Source of the DNA: Lepidostoma basale | Lineage: Eukaryota; Arthropoda; Insecta; Trichoptera; Lepidostomatidae | Length of the DNA stretch: 64,000 nucleotides | NCBI GenBank assembly: GCA_022606425.2 | Contig: JAHDVF020000495.1 | Coordinates: 434,001 to 498,000, forward strand | Reading direction: 5' to 3' | In this document: positions 32,101-42,490 of the stretch, piece by piece | How the letters are laid out: the number at the start of each line of letters is the position of its first letter | Position numbering within the stretch: the stretch's first letter is position 1 | The notes under the pieces: generated by a model | Told to the model about the DNA's origin: nothing | The model's database searches: none | Seen by the model: the letters and a program-made list of their open reading frames with translations, nothing else | Made by a program: the position numbers and the translations under genes

Positions 32101-35100
32101 AATCCTTCCGAACTGTTCGTCGGATATGCGAAGAGTCAGCAGGCCTGAAAATAAAAGGATTATTATTAAATGAATTATTACACAATTTCAATAAGCATCA
32201 TTACTACATATTTAATTAAATAAGTCTAAACTTTATTCACCACATGTGTTTGACAGGATAAGAATGAAGCAAAAAAATAATTAAATTTGTGATCGGTATG
32301 ACACTCAAGGCAGAAACATACTATTAACACGCGACGTGGCGTGTTTACTCCCACCATCGGCAACACGTCAATCTAGCTCGTCTGGATTGGGTGGCGTGTG
32401 CGCGCATGGCGTCGCGTCGGGTGTTCGTAGTGTGATTCTGTTCATAGAAAACAATACAATTTCTGTCGATGCCAGCGAGCCTGGCGAAACCGGTCGCTGT
32501 CTAAATAAAGACAAAAGTGGAAGTAGTTAAAAAACATTGTTTTATTTAATTATTATTTACAATACAATTTGATTCGACTCAACACGCATCACGTGGCATC
32601 GGGTGGCGTGGCGTGTTAATAGTATGTTTCTGCCTTAAATGTTGATATGTTAAGCAGCTGACTATATTTGCAGTGAAAACAATTGGTTTTGAACTGCAGG
32701 CAGCCTACATTTGTAGCTCATATTTGAAAAACTATTATAATTAACTAACTGACCATCATGCTGTTTCCATGGATGGACCACCATACTGCTCTCTCTAGTT
32801 CCTCTACATTCATACATAGTAACATACAAACTTGTCAATTTTCCAACATTAAATGTAGCTTTCTTTTAATAGAAATATAACTTTGAGCAATCTCGAAATT
32901 TTAGAAATTAAAAATAAAGAAAATATTATAAATAATCAAATAAATTTAACATCAAGTCCAATCTTTGATTTATTTCTTTTGTTGTTAGTACATAATTACC
33001 TGAACCCCAATAAGAACTTTAAATTCAAAATCACACACATAAACAAGGTTTTTACCTGTGAGCTCAAAGTTCTGTATCCCGCCATCACGACCAATTCTCA
33101 CAGACAGCTTATCCTCTAGTTTCAGGTGGACACTGAAACAAAACAATATTTAATTTGTAATTCTTAATTCAAATATACACAACACTTTTTGAATTCTAAT
33201 CTTCTTCATTGATTAAATGATAGCGAATAATTTTACAAAAGAAAATCACTTACTCCAGCATGTTCTCCGAGCGCACGGGTGCCTGAGCGGCAGAATCCCC
33301 GCGGGGGCCCGGGCTACCCGCCTGCACCACCTCTCCTTCGCTCTTCAGCTGATCCACAAAGCTGTCCACGTCCCGGTTCTTGGAGCCCAGCTTCATCGCA
33401 TTGCGGGATTTCCTGCACGGAAAATCTCATAGTTGTAACAAAAAAGGCATGATTTTGTTGAAAATAATGACAATTTAATCTGTATAAAATCTCTTTTAAG
33501 ATAAAATATAAAATAAAGAAATTAGACACCGAACTTAAATTGCCAATTTCATGTATCATACAGTTAAATTGAAGTGGCAATTGGCCGGACATATAGCCAT
33601 ACAGGGCAGTAACAGATGGATATCCAGAATACTTCAATGGAAACCTTGACAAAGAAAATTAGTGTCGGGAGGCCACCTAAAAGATGGACTGACGATATTG
33701 CCCAAATAGATGGAACAACCTGGTTTCGGAAGGAACAAGACAGGGATGAGTGGAGAAAAATGGAAGAGTTCTATATTCGGTAATGGAGCGAAGAAGGCTG
33801 AAGAAGAATCTATATATATAAAAGGAAATATTCGTGACTAGAGGATCGATAGAATCAATAAATACTGAACTGATTGCAATGTATTTTTTTTACCGTTTAT
33901 TAGCGAAGGTTTATTAATTTGATATGAGCCGAGTATAATGCACTTTGTGCAAATGCATATAAATGAATTCTTATTGCGACAGAAAAAAAGTTATTTTATC
34001 GCTAGATGCGTTACAGTATATAATGGTGTGAACTAATCTTGTCTGATGTGAGTGTTTAATTGTGTGCAATGTAAGTCACCAAGAGATGGCGCTTGAATAA
34101 GTAGATCGTCATGACATTACTGCACGTTTATCAAGCAAAAATTTAAATCATGATGGATTTCATTGTTAAGCACCATGTATTAAGCACCATATTTCATTGT
34201 TAAACACATTGTTGTACGGCATAAGTGAATTGATATCAAACTTGAACTCGAATAGTGAAGCGTTATTGGATCTGCTAGAATTGGTATAAAAAACATCAGT
34301 TTTAAAAGTTGTATTAAATTTTATGGGAGTAATAAGTTTCGCTTTGCTAGAGTTTTCAGTCTTCCCTTCCACTGTGACTTGTACAAGAAAAAAAATCCGA
34401 CTCTACATAATGCGATTAAAGTGTTAAACTTCACAGGGTATTATGTCTTGTCAAAAGGGTTAGGTGAGTCCACAGAAAGTTTACAATAAAGCCGGACTTA
34501 CTCTTTGAGGGCCGTGGGTTGCGGATTGTAGTTGGTATTCACACGGATCTCGCAAATATGGGACTGGAGGTCTGAGAAGTTGTTCATAGAATTAGAGATG
34601 GCCGTAGATGAATCTGGAAGCAAAACAAAAACCATAAACTAATAATACCATAAACAGGTTACTTTTAAAATATTGAAACATAAACTATTTTAAATAGGGA
34701 AATTATTTTGAGTAACTAATACATACATGATAATTAGTTGAGGACTGATATTTACAAAGGTGGCAAGTATCAAAAAAGAGTTAATACAAATAAAAACGTC
34801 TGATGTTGAAATATTTCTAGAATTTTTATTAGGAATGACATGTTTCACCTTTCTAAAGCACTTTGAAATGTTTAATGAAATTATCAAATGTTTTTGATCT
34901 CAATTGGTGTTAAATAAAATGGCCAATAACTGTGCAAAGGTGCAAAGTGATTGAATAAGAGTGTAGTTTAAACTTCACCTGTGCTACATGGTATAAAATA
35001 TGAAAAAGTTTTTTTCTCGTTGTTTTATATTAAAAATACTCTTCAAATTTATAATAATCAGCCTTCAATTGTTAACGACTGTATGTCTTTCAAAGAAGAT

Positions 35101-38100
35101 ACCTTTATAAAATTTAATTTAATAAATACAAATTATATGACTAATGCTGATACGTATGTGAAATGTTCAAATGCTTCTCTGTCAAAAATGTATCCTGACA
35201 TATTCCTAATTTATACACTTACTTCCAGAGATGACAGTAAATAAAATTTACAATCACTAGTTTCATTGTAATCTGAGGACTATAGCAAACTGCTTAAACA
35301 CAAGAAATCGTAATTATAACAAATAAACCAATTTTAAAAGATGACTCTTAGACATTGTTCATTAAATTAATGTACTGAGTTATTAAAAAATTAAATAAAA
35401 AAGAGTTGCAAATCTAGACAGGTGCCTTAATCCATAGACTATTTTGGGTGCCGGTTAGTTTATTAATAAAATAAATGCATTGTACTGACTGATGGGTGCT
35501 CCGCCCTTCTTGGCGTTCTCCAGTCGCTCCCGCTGCAGTTCCTTGGCCTTCTCTCTCATCTTATTCTTGGCCTCTCGCTCTTGGGTCTGTTGGATAAAAA
35601 TAACTATTGTAATACTCAAAAATTTGACTAGATAAATCGCATGCATTACCCCATTAAGTTTGATGGATAAGTAGGTATACAATATATTTATTGTATATAT
35701 GGCAACATTTATAAACTGGTCACACCCCTACAGATTATTAATCCTGATGAAAATATCACAGAATGGAATATTATTTTTAAAATTGATTTCAAGAAGGCAG
35801 GACTACTGCTATTAAATGTAACATATTAATATTAGATTTTCAAACCATCCTTAAAACAAATAAAATGGATACATAAATGACTCGCTAGGTACCTGTCTAA
35901 CTGCCTGGTAGACCTTTTCTTCATGGGAGTCCATCTCCACAAACGTTCTTATCTGAAAGTTAATTACAACATCAAACAAATATATTAAAAGTAGATACTC
36001 TCCAAAAATGAGGTATTATTATCAAACATTTTTATTTGTGAACATTTAATTTTTGATAAACCTAAGGCATTCTAAAATGAAATTCCATGGTGAAATTAAT
36101 TTATGAATTGTCAAAACAGATATTGTGACAATTTCATAGGAATCAAATAAATTGTGATATTATAATGATGTTCCAAATTAAACAGTTAATACTGTTGAAG
36201 TGTCATAGTGTATCAGCCAAAATAATTGGTTATCTAATTAAAACTCTATTGAGTTTATTTTTCTCAACAAGTTCCCAAGGTTTTATACAATATCAACTGA
36301 GTTTATTGAGTTAATTTTTATTATTTTTTTTAAATGGAGATTCTCCTCAATTCTTGATCCGCAGATTAAGGCAGACAACTGAAAATTTTAGACATTTGTT
36401 TATGGTTTAAGATGGACTAACCCACACAGGACCCGGGACAATAAAAACATTTACAATTCTTTTTGAACACACATCCAAATTAACTATTATATCGCATATC
36501 AAAATACCTACAACTAAATGTATTAAATTAATCATAGTGGAGATTGTACCTGAGCCAAATTGACACTCTCCCTGTAGCCGAGGGCAACGATCTCATCAAA
36601 GGCGAAGATGAGGTTGAATGCCTGGTCTAGGACCTCAGTTTCGCTCAGCGTGGTGCAGTACTCAGGGATCTAGAAAATATGCAATAGAAAGTACTATATT
36701 CTATCGTTTCAGTTTTAATTATTTAGGGTAGCGGTTGTTAAAAGGTGCTCCGTGGAGCCTCGGGGCACACTGTCTCAGCGAGATGATTTGATACATAAAC
36801 CAATAATGGTTCCGAGCTTGACAAGTACTGACCACGCGGCTGAAGAGGCGAAGGGTTTCCAGATCTTCCAGGATGTTACTGGCCTTGGTGGTGATAAGCA
36901 GCATATACAGCTTGTCCAATGGCTGGTACACATATCTGCAAAGCACACAGTAAAAATAAGAATATTAGAAACATTTATACAATGAGCAGAAATAATAGCA
37001 GTCAATGCACTGGCCACAAAGGTTGTATATTAAAACCTTCGTTCTCGTACCTACATTCTCTCTGCCCACCCCTACGGAGGGGTGGGCAGAGAGAATGGAC
37101 CTCCACATATCCTGGCACACCTCTCTAGCTTTCCTCCACATTCATACAACGAGTCATACACACACGTCGATTCTTCCGACTTCTAACATGATCAACCTTT
37201 AAAATTCGATTAATTTGATCATGCCATGTTTTCCTCGGTCTGCCTCGACTCCGTACTCTATTTACATCACTAACAAATACTTTGTTAACCATTCTTTCTC
37301 CATCCATGCGCTCCATATGTCTGAACCAACGCAGCGATCCTTTCATAATTCTGACATACTTCTTCTTAAAGTGCCCTGTCAGGTCCCCCCGACGTTGGCG
37401 ATCACTCTGGTAAACTCTTCCCTATCCTGCGCTGTCCGGAATAGCTCCTCCAAAGTTCTGATTCCCGTCCATTCCCTCACATTGCGCAGCCAGGATATCT
37501 GCCTTCTCCCTGCCCCCCTCAATTTTTCCCTTCAATAATAGATGCAGCAGGCGATACTTCTCTCCTCGCAGAACGTGACCCAGATATGCAATCTTGCGGA
37601 CTTTGATTAATGTCAGTAGCTCTCTATTTACTCCTGCACGATTCAGGACTTCTGTGTTCGTCACTCTGTCTGTCCATGGGATCCTGAACATTCTTCGGTG
37701 AAGCCACATTTCAAATGCCTCTAACCGGTTCATTGTATTTACTTTTAATGTCCATGTCTCACACCCATATAACAGAACAGACCACACATAACACTTTAAC
37801 ATCCTCTGTCTTAGTTTTAAGTTGACATTGTCATTGCAAAAGAGTGACTTCATTTTGTTAAATGCTGTTCTTGCTGCTTCAATCCGACATTTCAACTCTA
37901 CATCTGGGTCAAGGGTGTCTGTAAGCATGCTGCCGAGGTATCTGAACTTTTCCACCTTTTCAACATTGCAACCGTTCAGTTGTATCACCGAATCAGTATA
38001 ATCCAGTCGTCCGAATGTCATCCACTTAGTTTTAGTGACATTAATAGTTAAGCCCAACTGTTCTCCGGAATTATTAACCATATTCAGTAGGTCCTGAAGA

Positions 38101-39200
38101 TCATCAATACTGTCAGCTAGTAATACAGTATCATCTGCGTAACGAATGTTGTTAATTACAACTCCATTTATCTTCACACCTTTCTCGGTAGTACTGAGGG
38201 CTTGTTTAAAGACATAATCGGAGTAGAGAATAAACAATAAGGGGACAGAATACATCCCTGTCGCACCCCTCGCTGAATGGTGATTGCGTTAGATCTCTCA
38301 CTCCCATGTCTTATCTCGGCTGTTTGAAACCAGTAAAGATATTTGATGAAATTCTGGTCCTTCGTATCAATGTTGCATTCCCCAAGCATTCTCATTAAAT
38401 CCTGACATACTCAAATTCCAGAAAACGTACTGCTCCAATCATCACAATATATTTATTATTTCTAAAACAATGATGTAAAACTCCACATAGAATGAAAACG
38501 TCTGTTTTATATGAGTTTTATTATATTTTATGGGAATGACATGTTTCGCCTTGCCATTTGATAATGGATTAGCAAGATGAAATGATGTTTTCATTCAAAT
38601 TAATTTTGACAATAAACGCATTTCACAAATTTGCACACTTTTAAAATTAATAAATAAATACAAAGCACATGTGCATGTTCTTCTCGTGTATGCAATCAAA
38701 TGCGTTCAAATATTTAACTCTTAGTAAAAATAAAAATATTATTAAAAAGGCGTTAATTGAAAACTGCAATTGTCTATATACCTGACGGAATCTGTCTCCA
38801 CAAAGGTATGCTGCTTGCCAGCCGTCATCAGCTTCGGGAAGGCAGCCAACAGACCTTCGATCCGGACTTTTGTCATCTCCACGAACTGTCGAGACAGCAA
38901 TGCTAGAATGTGAACAATTCAACTGTAGTGTTGCTTATATTTGGAATAGATGTTTTTAAATCCAGAATCGGTATAAATCCACCAATAAATGATATATTAC
39001 GCTAAAAATATTTACCTGCTCCTGATTTGGTGCATACTGTTGCAGCTATGAGCACCTAAAACATTACAAACGTGTTATTTATATCGTAATAAAAATGACA
39101 ACAAATCAATTCAAATTGTGCAACGTGATCAAACGGTTGATATCGAATTATGAATGTCTAAAATAATACAAGTTTATGTAAAACAGATTACACTTACCAT
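29155..39200 (-). CDS. deltaCOP: Coatomer subunit delta (delta-COP, archain)
   Basis: Fifteen coding exons with consistent phases give 515 aa, the usual delta-COP size. Exons in gene order: 39200-39198 (ATG only), 39055-39016, 38902-38782, 36935-36833, 36669-36550, 35952-35893, 35586-35490, 34613-34502, 33412-33254, 33132-33056, 32144-32056, 31500-31353, 31136-31025, 29549-29424, 29335-29155. The protein begins [20 protein letters not shown] (longin-like domain to about residue 145). Then comes a charged helical segment ([16 protein letters not shown]), a flexible linker with [20 protein letters not shown], and the mu-homology domain from about 285 ([27 protein letters not shown]) to the end (FIPEKYEVV). 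It is part of the COPI coat for Golgi-to-ER retrieval. Introns are loaded with transposons. Head-to-head with Nip7. All boundaries follow GT/AG. Confidence 0.96.
29655..29975. mobile_element. piggyBac-type MITE, copy 1
   Basis: Bounded by TTAA on both sides (29655-29658 and 29972-29975). The ends inside are CCACCCTAGG and, in inverse, CCCCCCCACCTTC; TTAA followed by C-runs is the hallmark of piggyBac-type elements. It has no coding capacity. The same element is inverted at 53030-53357, sharing for instance GAACGTAC, the TCACTTTGACTGTA region and TTTCTCGGAAAAT. It lies in the delta-COP intron between exons 13 and 14. Confidence 0.8.
30066..30653. mobile_element. hAT-type MITE with internal tandem repeats
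   Basis: The left end TAGGGATGGGC and the right end GCACATCCCTA are inverted, and an exact 8-bp duplication TATCCAAT flanks the element (30058-30065 and 30654-30661). The end sequence and 8-bp target duplication are typical of hAT transposons. Inside, a unit of about 67 bp (GGTGACC, a T-run, GCTCCTC, AAAAAAGTTG.CTC) is repeated about three times between 30187 and 30390. The flanks carry many GAGTCG/CGACTC words in both orientations. No transposase. It lies in a delta-COP intron. Confidence 0.88.
30675..30875. repeat. Short TIR-like repeat
   Basis: It starts TAACCCCTATAGTATGGCTG and ends in GGGGACTATCTGTCAGAGCT followed by GCAATGAAGCCA. The second block recurs near 61208-61240 (GGGACTATCTGTCTGAGCTG), followed by an inverted form of the first (AGCCAGCCACCATAGTAGGG at 61288-61307). 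Part of the middle recurs at 32640-32735 (GCAGCTGACTATATTTGCAG). I read these as fragments of one DNA-element family. Confidence 0.45.
31775..32000 (-). mobile_element. tRNA-derived SINE, minus-strand copy
   Basis: On the plus strand it shows TTCTCATGACACGTGATACG, ATTATACCAGACCAAAGACA and GTGTGACAATCACACTGCC, then GGAATCAAACCTGGGGCCTT, the reverse of the box B region. It matches the family at 25095. Box A is lost. It lies in the delta-COP intron between exons 11 and 12. Confidence 0.6.
32307..32636. mobile_element. TIR element interrupted by a retroelement tail
   Basis: The terminal inverted repeats match perfectly for 26 bp (left end AAGGCAGAAACATACTATTA, right end the reverse). The interior is rich in CGTG/CACG words. 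A 96-bp insert of the CCGGTTTCGCC family sits at 32463-32558, so the original element was about 220 bp. No target duplication is obvious outside, so the superfamily is open. It lies in a delta-COP intron. Confidence 0.8.
32463..32558 (+). mobile_element. 5'-truncated copy of CCGGTTTCGCC family, 12-bp TSD
   Basis: The 96-bp insert begins CTGTCGATGCCAGCGAGCC, continues CTGGCGAAACCGGTCGCTGT and ends in an A/T-rich tail. It is flanked by an exact 12-bp duplication ACAATACAATTT (32451-32462 and 32559-32570). This proves insertion as a unit and favours a retrotransposition-like mechanism with 5' truncation. The GCCAG/CTGGC stem followed by GAAAC resembles hammerhead stem II. Confidence 0.8.
32738..32845 (-). 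mobile_element. Degenerate LINE 3' tail
   Basis: On the plus strand TTAACTAACTGACCATCATG is followed by decayed CTGTTTCCATGG and TTCCTCTACATTCATACATA. This is the reverse of the 3' end (CMNVEE...GGCGTGATGGTTAGTTAG) of the main LINE family. Confidence 0.45.
33555..33810 (+). mobile_element. Decayed LINE 3'-end fragment
   Basis: Remnants of [24 protein letters not shown] and a [14 protein letters not shown] ending precede TAATGG and GAAGAAG repeats. This is the same arrangement as the LINE end at 21640-22042 but more decayed. It lies in the delta-COP intron between exons 8 and 9. Confidence 0.6.
34790..34980. repeat. Palindromic-family remnant plus dispersed repeat copy 2
   Basis: 34795-34850 has AAACGTCTGATGTTG, TTTCTAGAATTTTTATTAGG and AATGACATGTTTCACC, one arm of the palindromic family seen at 52-60 kb. 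34885-34980 repeats the block found at 2975-3120 (TTTTTGATCTCAATTGGTGT, GGCCAATAACT, GTAGTTTAAACTTCACC). The two lie directly together, so they may be parts of one composite. Confidence 0.5.
36040..36240. repeat. Dispersed AT-rich repeat
   Basis: The block CAATTTCATAGGAATCAAAT, followed by AAATTGTGATATTATAATGA and TTCCAAATTAAACAGTTA, recurs at about 48375-48440 in a UCK intron with small differences. Ends and class are unknown. Confidence 0.4.
37065..37350 (-). mobile_element. LINE 3'-end fragment, split by a second LINE
   Basis: The minus-strand frame reads [20 protein letters not shown], then [20 protein letters not shown] and TRCMNVEES, the C-terminal end of the main family. A palindromic GGGGTGGGCAGAGAGAATGG lies at its 3' end. 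Sequence upstream resumes at 38402 after a 1,041-bp insertion with a 10-bp target duplication. Confidence 0.75.
37361..38401 (-). mobile_element. RTE-like LINE, 5'-truncated, with 10-bp TSD
   Basis: Flanked by CTGACATACT at 37351-37360 and 38402-38411, so it inserted into the older LINE. The minus strand encodes the reverse transcriptase end ([36 protein letters not shown]). The after-RT region follows ([63 protein letters not shown]) and, in a shifted frame, [10 protein letters not shown] and a stop. At least two frameshifts (near 38230 and 37530) inactivate it. The motif set fits the RTE clade. It lies in the delta-COP intron between exons 3 and 4. Confidence 0.85.
38455..38605 (-). repeat. 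Palindromic repeat family, minus-strand copy
   Basis: AACAATGATGTAAAACTCCA, then GAATGAAAACGTCTGTTTTA, TTTTATTATATTTTATGGGA and ATGACATGTTTCGCC, match the family consensus in reverse orientation. The second arm is shortened (ATTAGCAAGATGAAATGAT). Confidence 0.65.
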
Positions 39201-39535
39201 TTTTGGGGAAATAACTAGCTTTTAATTTAAATGTAATAATAAAATCAAAAACTTTTGTCGGCAAGAGAGGTGACGTGTAATAAATGACAGTAAATTCAAG
39301 ATGGCCGGTTTGTCTACGACTATTTTAACCAATTGTGACCACATTGAAAAAACACGATCAAGTACCTACTGCAGAATATTATTTTTCCAATATCCGTACT
39401 ATCTATGGTCACACTGTCAAATGTTTTCCATGTGCGTTCGACGTTTGATTTGTGTCATACAATTTATTCAATTTCAAGTTGTAATTCTGTAATTTTAGTA
39501 TTAATATATTAAGCATTTAAATAATCACATACAAT
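39201..39535. promoter_or_regulatory. Bidirectional promoter of delta-COP and Nip7
   Basis: Only 335 bp separate the two start codons, so both housekeeping genes must be driven from here. TTCAAGATGGCCGG at 39295-39308 resembles a YY1/Pho site. ACTGTCAAATG at 39413-39423 contains the TTTGACAG motif in reverse, also seen before the ZAD genes. No TATA box is evident. The short plus-strand frame starting at 39301 is probably 5' untranslated or spacer sequence. Confidence 0.6.
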
Positions 39536-41988
39536 ATGAAGCGCCTATCAGATGAGAGAACTACAATTTTATTCGAGAAGTTGTCAAAATAGTGAGTATT
39601 GTAGGTTATATGCACATCTGCAAAATATGTGTTTTATTATTAATGTAACAATCGTAGTTATGAATGAACTACGTTAATTTATGTAATTTACTTTTCATAT
39701 ATGCGTACTTAATGTTCTGTACAGATACATGTAAAATTTTATCAGTACGTTACTCTCACCGATAGCTCCCAAAATAAATATATTATTTTACTCTAGTGTC
39801 ACGAAAGAACACGTGAAGCACTCATACCTAAGTTCTATAATAAAAAAAATTCACAATATTTAGTGGTGCATAAATATTAAAGTATTTTAATCGTTTTCTC
39901 TGTGCCCAACATCCGTTAAAATAACAAGGAAAGACCCCCGTGTCAAATATAATAAGAAAGCATTTTGAATTTTGTTTTACATTTATACATTTTTGGTTTT
40001 ATATTGCTCACTGTTTTAGTTTTAATTTTAATCACACGGTTGTGTTGTATTTATTTTCAGCATTGGTGCCAATTTGAGGTTACTAATAGACAGACCAGAT
40101 GGCACATACTGCTTCAGAGAGAAAAAGGACCGAGTATATTATGTATCTGAGAAAATCCTGGGCCTCGCGCAGACGGCCGGCCCTGGACACCTGATCTCGG
40201 CTGGCACCTGCTTCGGCAAGTTCACCAAGTCTAACAAGTTCATCCTCCACATCACCGCACTCAACTACATCAGTCCATATGCTAAATTCAAAATCTGGCT
40301 GAAACCCAGTGCCGAACAACAGTTTTTGTACGGACACCATGTTTTAAAAAGCGGTAAGATATTTTGACAATTGTTTAAATTTAAGTTATTAGTTGCTCAG
40401 AAGAAAAAGCTTACAATATCAATGGCTACATGATTTCCATTTAGCATCAAAAATAATTTTGATGAGATCCTTATAAGACAAAAGTTGTATAATCAGAATA
40501 ACGAACTTCAATATTATACATAAACTTAATGCATTAACAGTGAGAATTTCCATAATAGTTCATTTTAATGAAAAAATAAATTACAAAGATACTTTTGTAT
40601 GAAGCAATTTGTGGTGTGATATTATTAAATTATTATTATTATTATTATTATTATTCTAATGACTTGTATTTTGAGTATGCCGTTTTGTAAATTCAATTGC
40701 TCCAAGGGCGCACTAGGAAATGACTGACCGAACAGTGCAGTCTTTAGAAGTTTTTTAAATTTAACATCACTATCCTCATACTTAATACTAACATGGAGGC
40801 TATTCCACGCCAACGGACCCGCAACGCTGAAACCATTTTAGCAAGCAATTAAATATAATATGAATACACTTTTAATTTGTTTTTACACCACTTTCTTTTT
40901 TAACAACCAACCGGTTTTGTTCCCGCCGGAGCTTCATCAGGGTTACAAAAAATACTTAATATATGACACTCAGTTATAAAGATTTTTTTTTCCACTTTTG
41001 GGCTTATTTTTCTCATGTTTCCAAGGTCTGTGTGATTTATTGGACACTGTTTTAAAACTCTGTATTAAATATTACTGAAAAGGTTGGTTTACAAGATGTT
41101 TTATTAAATTTTATGATAACATTAATTTGATAATGCTTTTAGCAAGGCGACAAATGTCATTCCCATAAAAAATAATAACACATCTAGAAAACCCTAGTTT
41201 TAATTCATATTGAATATGATTCCGTGATATCGTCACTGGGAATAGTATATAAATATTACTTGAGAAAAAACCATATAATTGGAAGGAAAAAACTTCTTCT
41301 TTTAATAGATGACGATCTGCGACTCAGAAATCATGTCTAAAAAAACTATTTTCGGTTAATGAAGCTCTTTGGAAATGTGAGAAATATCTCCCCATTCCCT
41401 CCCTTTCCATCATCCTTATCCCACCTGTATCTCAACCCCATTGCTGTATCCGTCCCTACCCAAGACCACCGCACATACCCATGGCCTTTCTCATCCCACT
41501 TGGTTCTGTACCCAGGACCAATCAGCCCCCATCCATGACCACTTCCTGTTATCGTCCCTTGGTTTTCACCCAAGACCTAGGCCCTCTGCCCATGGCCACA
41601 TCCCACCTCTCCACACTCCTACCTGGGTAGTCAGGTCCAAATATCGGACCCAACCTACCACATCCTTCAAGAAACCCTCCTCTCACCATCCAAGAAAGAA
41701 ATTTCCAACATGTGGGGAAGATCTGAAGACTAATGATCAGCTAAATACTCTATTAATTATTGTCTTATTATTGATGAGAAATTTTTAATTCCAGGTCTAG
41801 GCAGAATAACAGAAAACACGCCCAAGCACCAGGGAGTGATTGTCCTTTCCATGTCAGACTTACCTCTCGGCTTCGGAGTGGCGGGGCGCTCTACGGCAGA
41901 ATGCAAACACGCCGACCCTTTGTCCACAATATGTTTCCACCAAGCAGACATTGGAGAGTATGTGAGGGATGAAGAGAATCTTAACTAG
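39536..41988 (+). CDS. Nip7: 60S ribosome biogenesis protein Nip7
   Basis: Three exons: 39536-39591, 40061-40353 and 41795-41988, together 181 codons including stop, i.e. 180 aa, the standard length of the family. The protein starts [19 protein letters not shown], continues [20 protein letters not shown] and [19 protein letters not shown] in exon 2, and in exon 3 [19 protein letters not shown] with the C-terminal PUA RNA-binding domain (about 95-170). Nip7 is a nucleolar factor required for 27S/60S pre-ribosome maturation. Splice sites are GTGAGT, GTAAGA and CAG. AATAAA at 42003-42008, 14 bp after the stop, gives a very short 3' untranslated region. Head-to-head with delta-COP. Intron 2 holds a LINE end and a C-rich degenerate repeat. 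Confidence 0.96.
40615..40845 (-). mobile_element. LINE 3' end with (ATT)n tail
   Basis: The minus-strand frame reads [20 protein letters not shown], then KLLKTALFG, the typical WNSLP...FKKxLKTxLF ending of a LINE group. It runs into an (ATT)n microsatellite at 40628-40655. It is in Nip7 intron 2, antisense to the gene. Confidence 0.65.
40868..40965 (-). mobile_element. Penelope-like tail candidate with CTGATGA motif
   Basis: On the minus strand: ACCCTGATGAAGCTCCGGCG, GGAACAAAACCGGTTGGTTG, then TTAAAAAAGAAAGTGGTG. It shares the ACCGGT core, the following AA-rich and AAGTGG words, and general design with the CCGGTTTCGCC family. It has a canonical hammerhead CUGAUGA before a short stem, with AAAAC where GAAAC is expected. 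Class is a hypothesis. Confidence 0.45.
41095..41185. repeat. Palindromic repeat family, short copy
   Basis: GATGTTTTATTAAATTTTAT, then TTGATAATGCTTTTAGCAAG and ATGTCATTCCCATAAAA, match the family at 52-60 kb. The arm turn is collapsed. Confidence 0.5.
41390..41715. repeat. C-rich degenerate minisatellite
   Basis: About 325 bp with strong strand asymmetry (rich in C and T on the plus strand) in an otherwise AT-rich intron. Words such as TACCCAAGACCACC, TACCCAGGACCAA, CACCCAAGACC and CCCATGGCC.....TCCCACCT recur roughly every 45-60 bp, suggesting an old tandem array. It lies in Nip7 intron 2. Open frames here are by-products of composition. Confidence 0.55.
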
Positions 41989-42287
41989 ATGTAGCTTATT
42001 TTAATAAATTTTTATTAAGTATTCCTGATTTTTATTTAATTTTGTACATTAACAGTTATAAGAATACGGTCTTAGCAATGTCATGGCGGAAAACATTTAT
42101 CATTGTTACTAAAAGCTGTGCGTTTCTACAGCTATAGAAGCTAGGGGGTAAAAAGATTTATGTTTTTGACACTTGACCCTGCACAAGTATTTGAATAAAA
42201 TAATTTAAAAAAAGGGGGGAGGGAACAAGAAAGTGTCTCAGTGTCATGTTACGATAATCTAACGATTTTACTGAAATCTCTTCATAT

Positions 42288-42416
42288 TTAACGCCGTCTC
42301 CCAGAAAGGGTAGGCAGAAAGAATGGACTGTCACACTTTAACCGATGCGGCACTCCATCCTTCTCTTTTCGCCCCGTGAGAGACGCGGTGTGATGGGTTG
42401 CGAACCTCATCGCCAC
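42288..42416 (-). mobile_element. SINE-like element nested in CCGGTTTCGCC repeat
   Basis: TTAACGCCGTCTCCCAGAAA, GGGTAGGCAGAAAGAATGG and GGGTTGCGAACCTCATCGCC match the copies at 3124 and 17425. It separates ATTTTACTGAAATCTCTTC (42263-42281) from CTTCCACTTTTG (42416-42427). In the copy at 17.8 kb these belong to one repeat, so this element inserted into it. Confidence 0.6.
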
Positions 42417-42490
42417 TTCCACTTTTGCTTGTATTTTGACAGCGGCTGGTTTCGACAGGCTTGCTGGCATTCAGACAGATCGGTCTGTGT
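42415..42490 (-). mobile_element. CCGGTTTCGCC family, diverged copy
   Basis: CTTCCACTTTTGCTTGTATT, GACAGCGGCTGGTTTCGAC and AGGCTTGCTGGCATTCAGAC correspond to the family core with several substitutions. The GAAAC and GCCAG words survive on the minus strand. Confidence 0.55.

Noticed and set aside
41346..41788. Overlapping frames on both strands
   Set aside because: Composition artefact of the C-rich tract in Nip7 intron 2.
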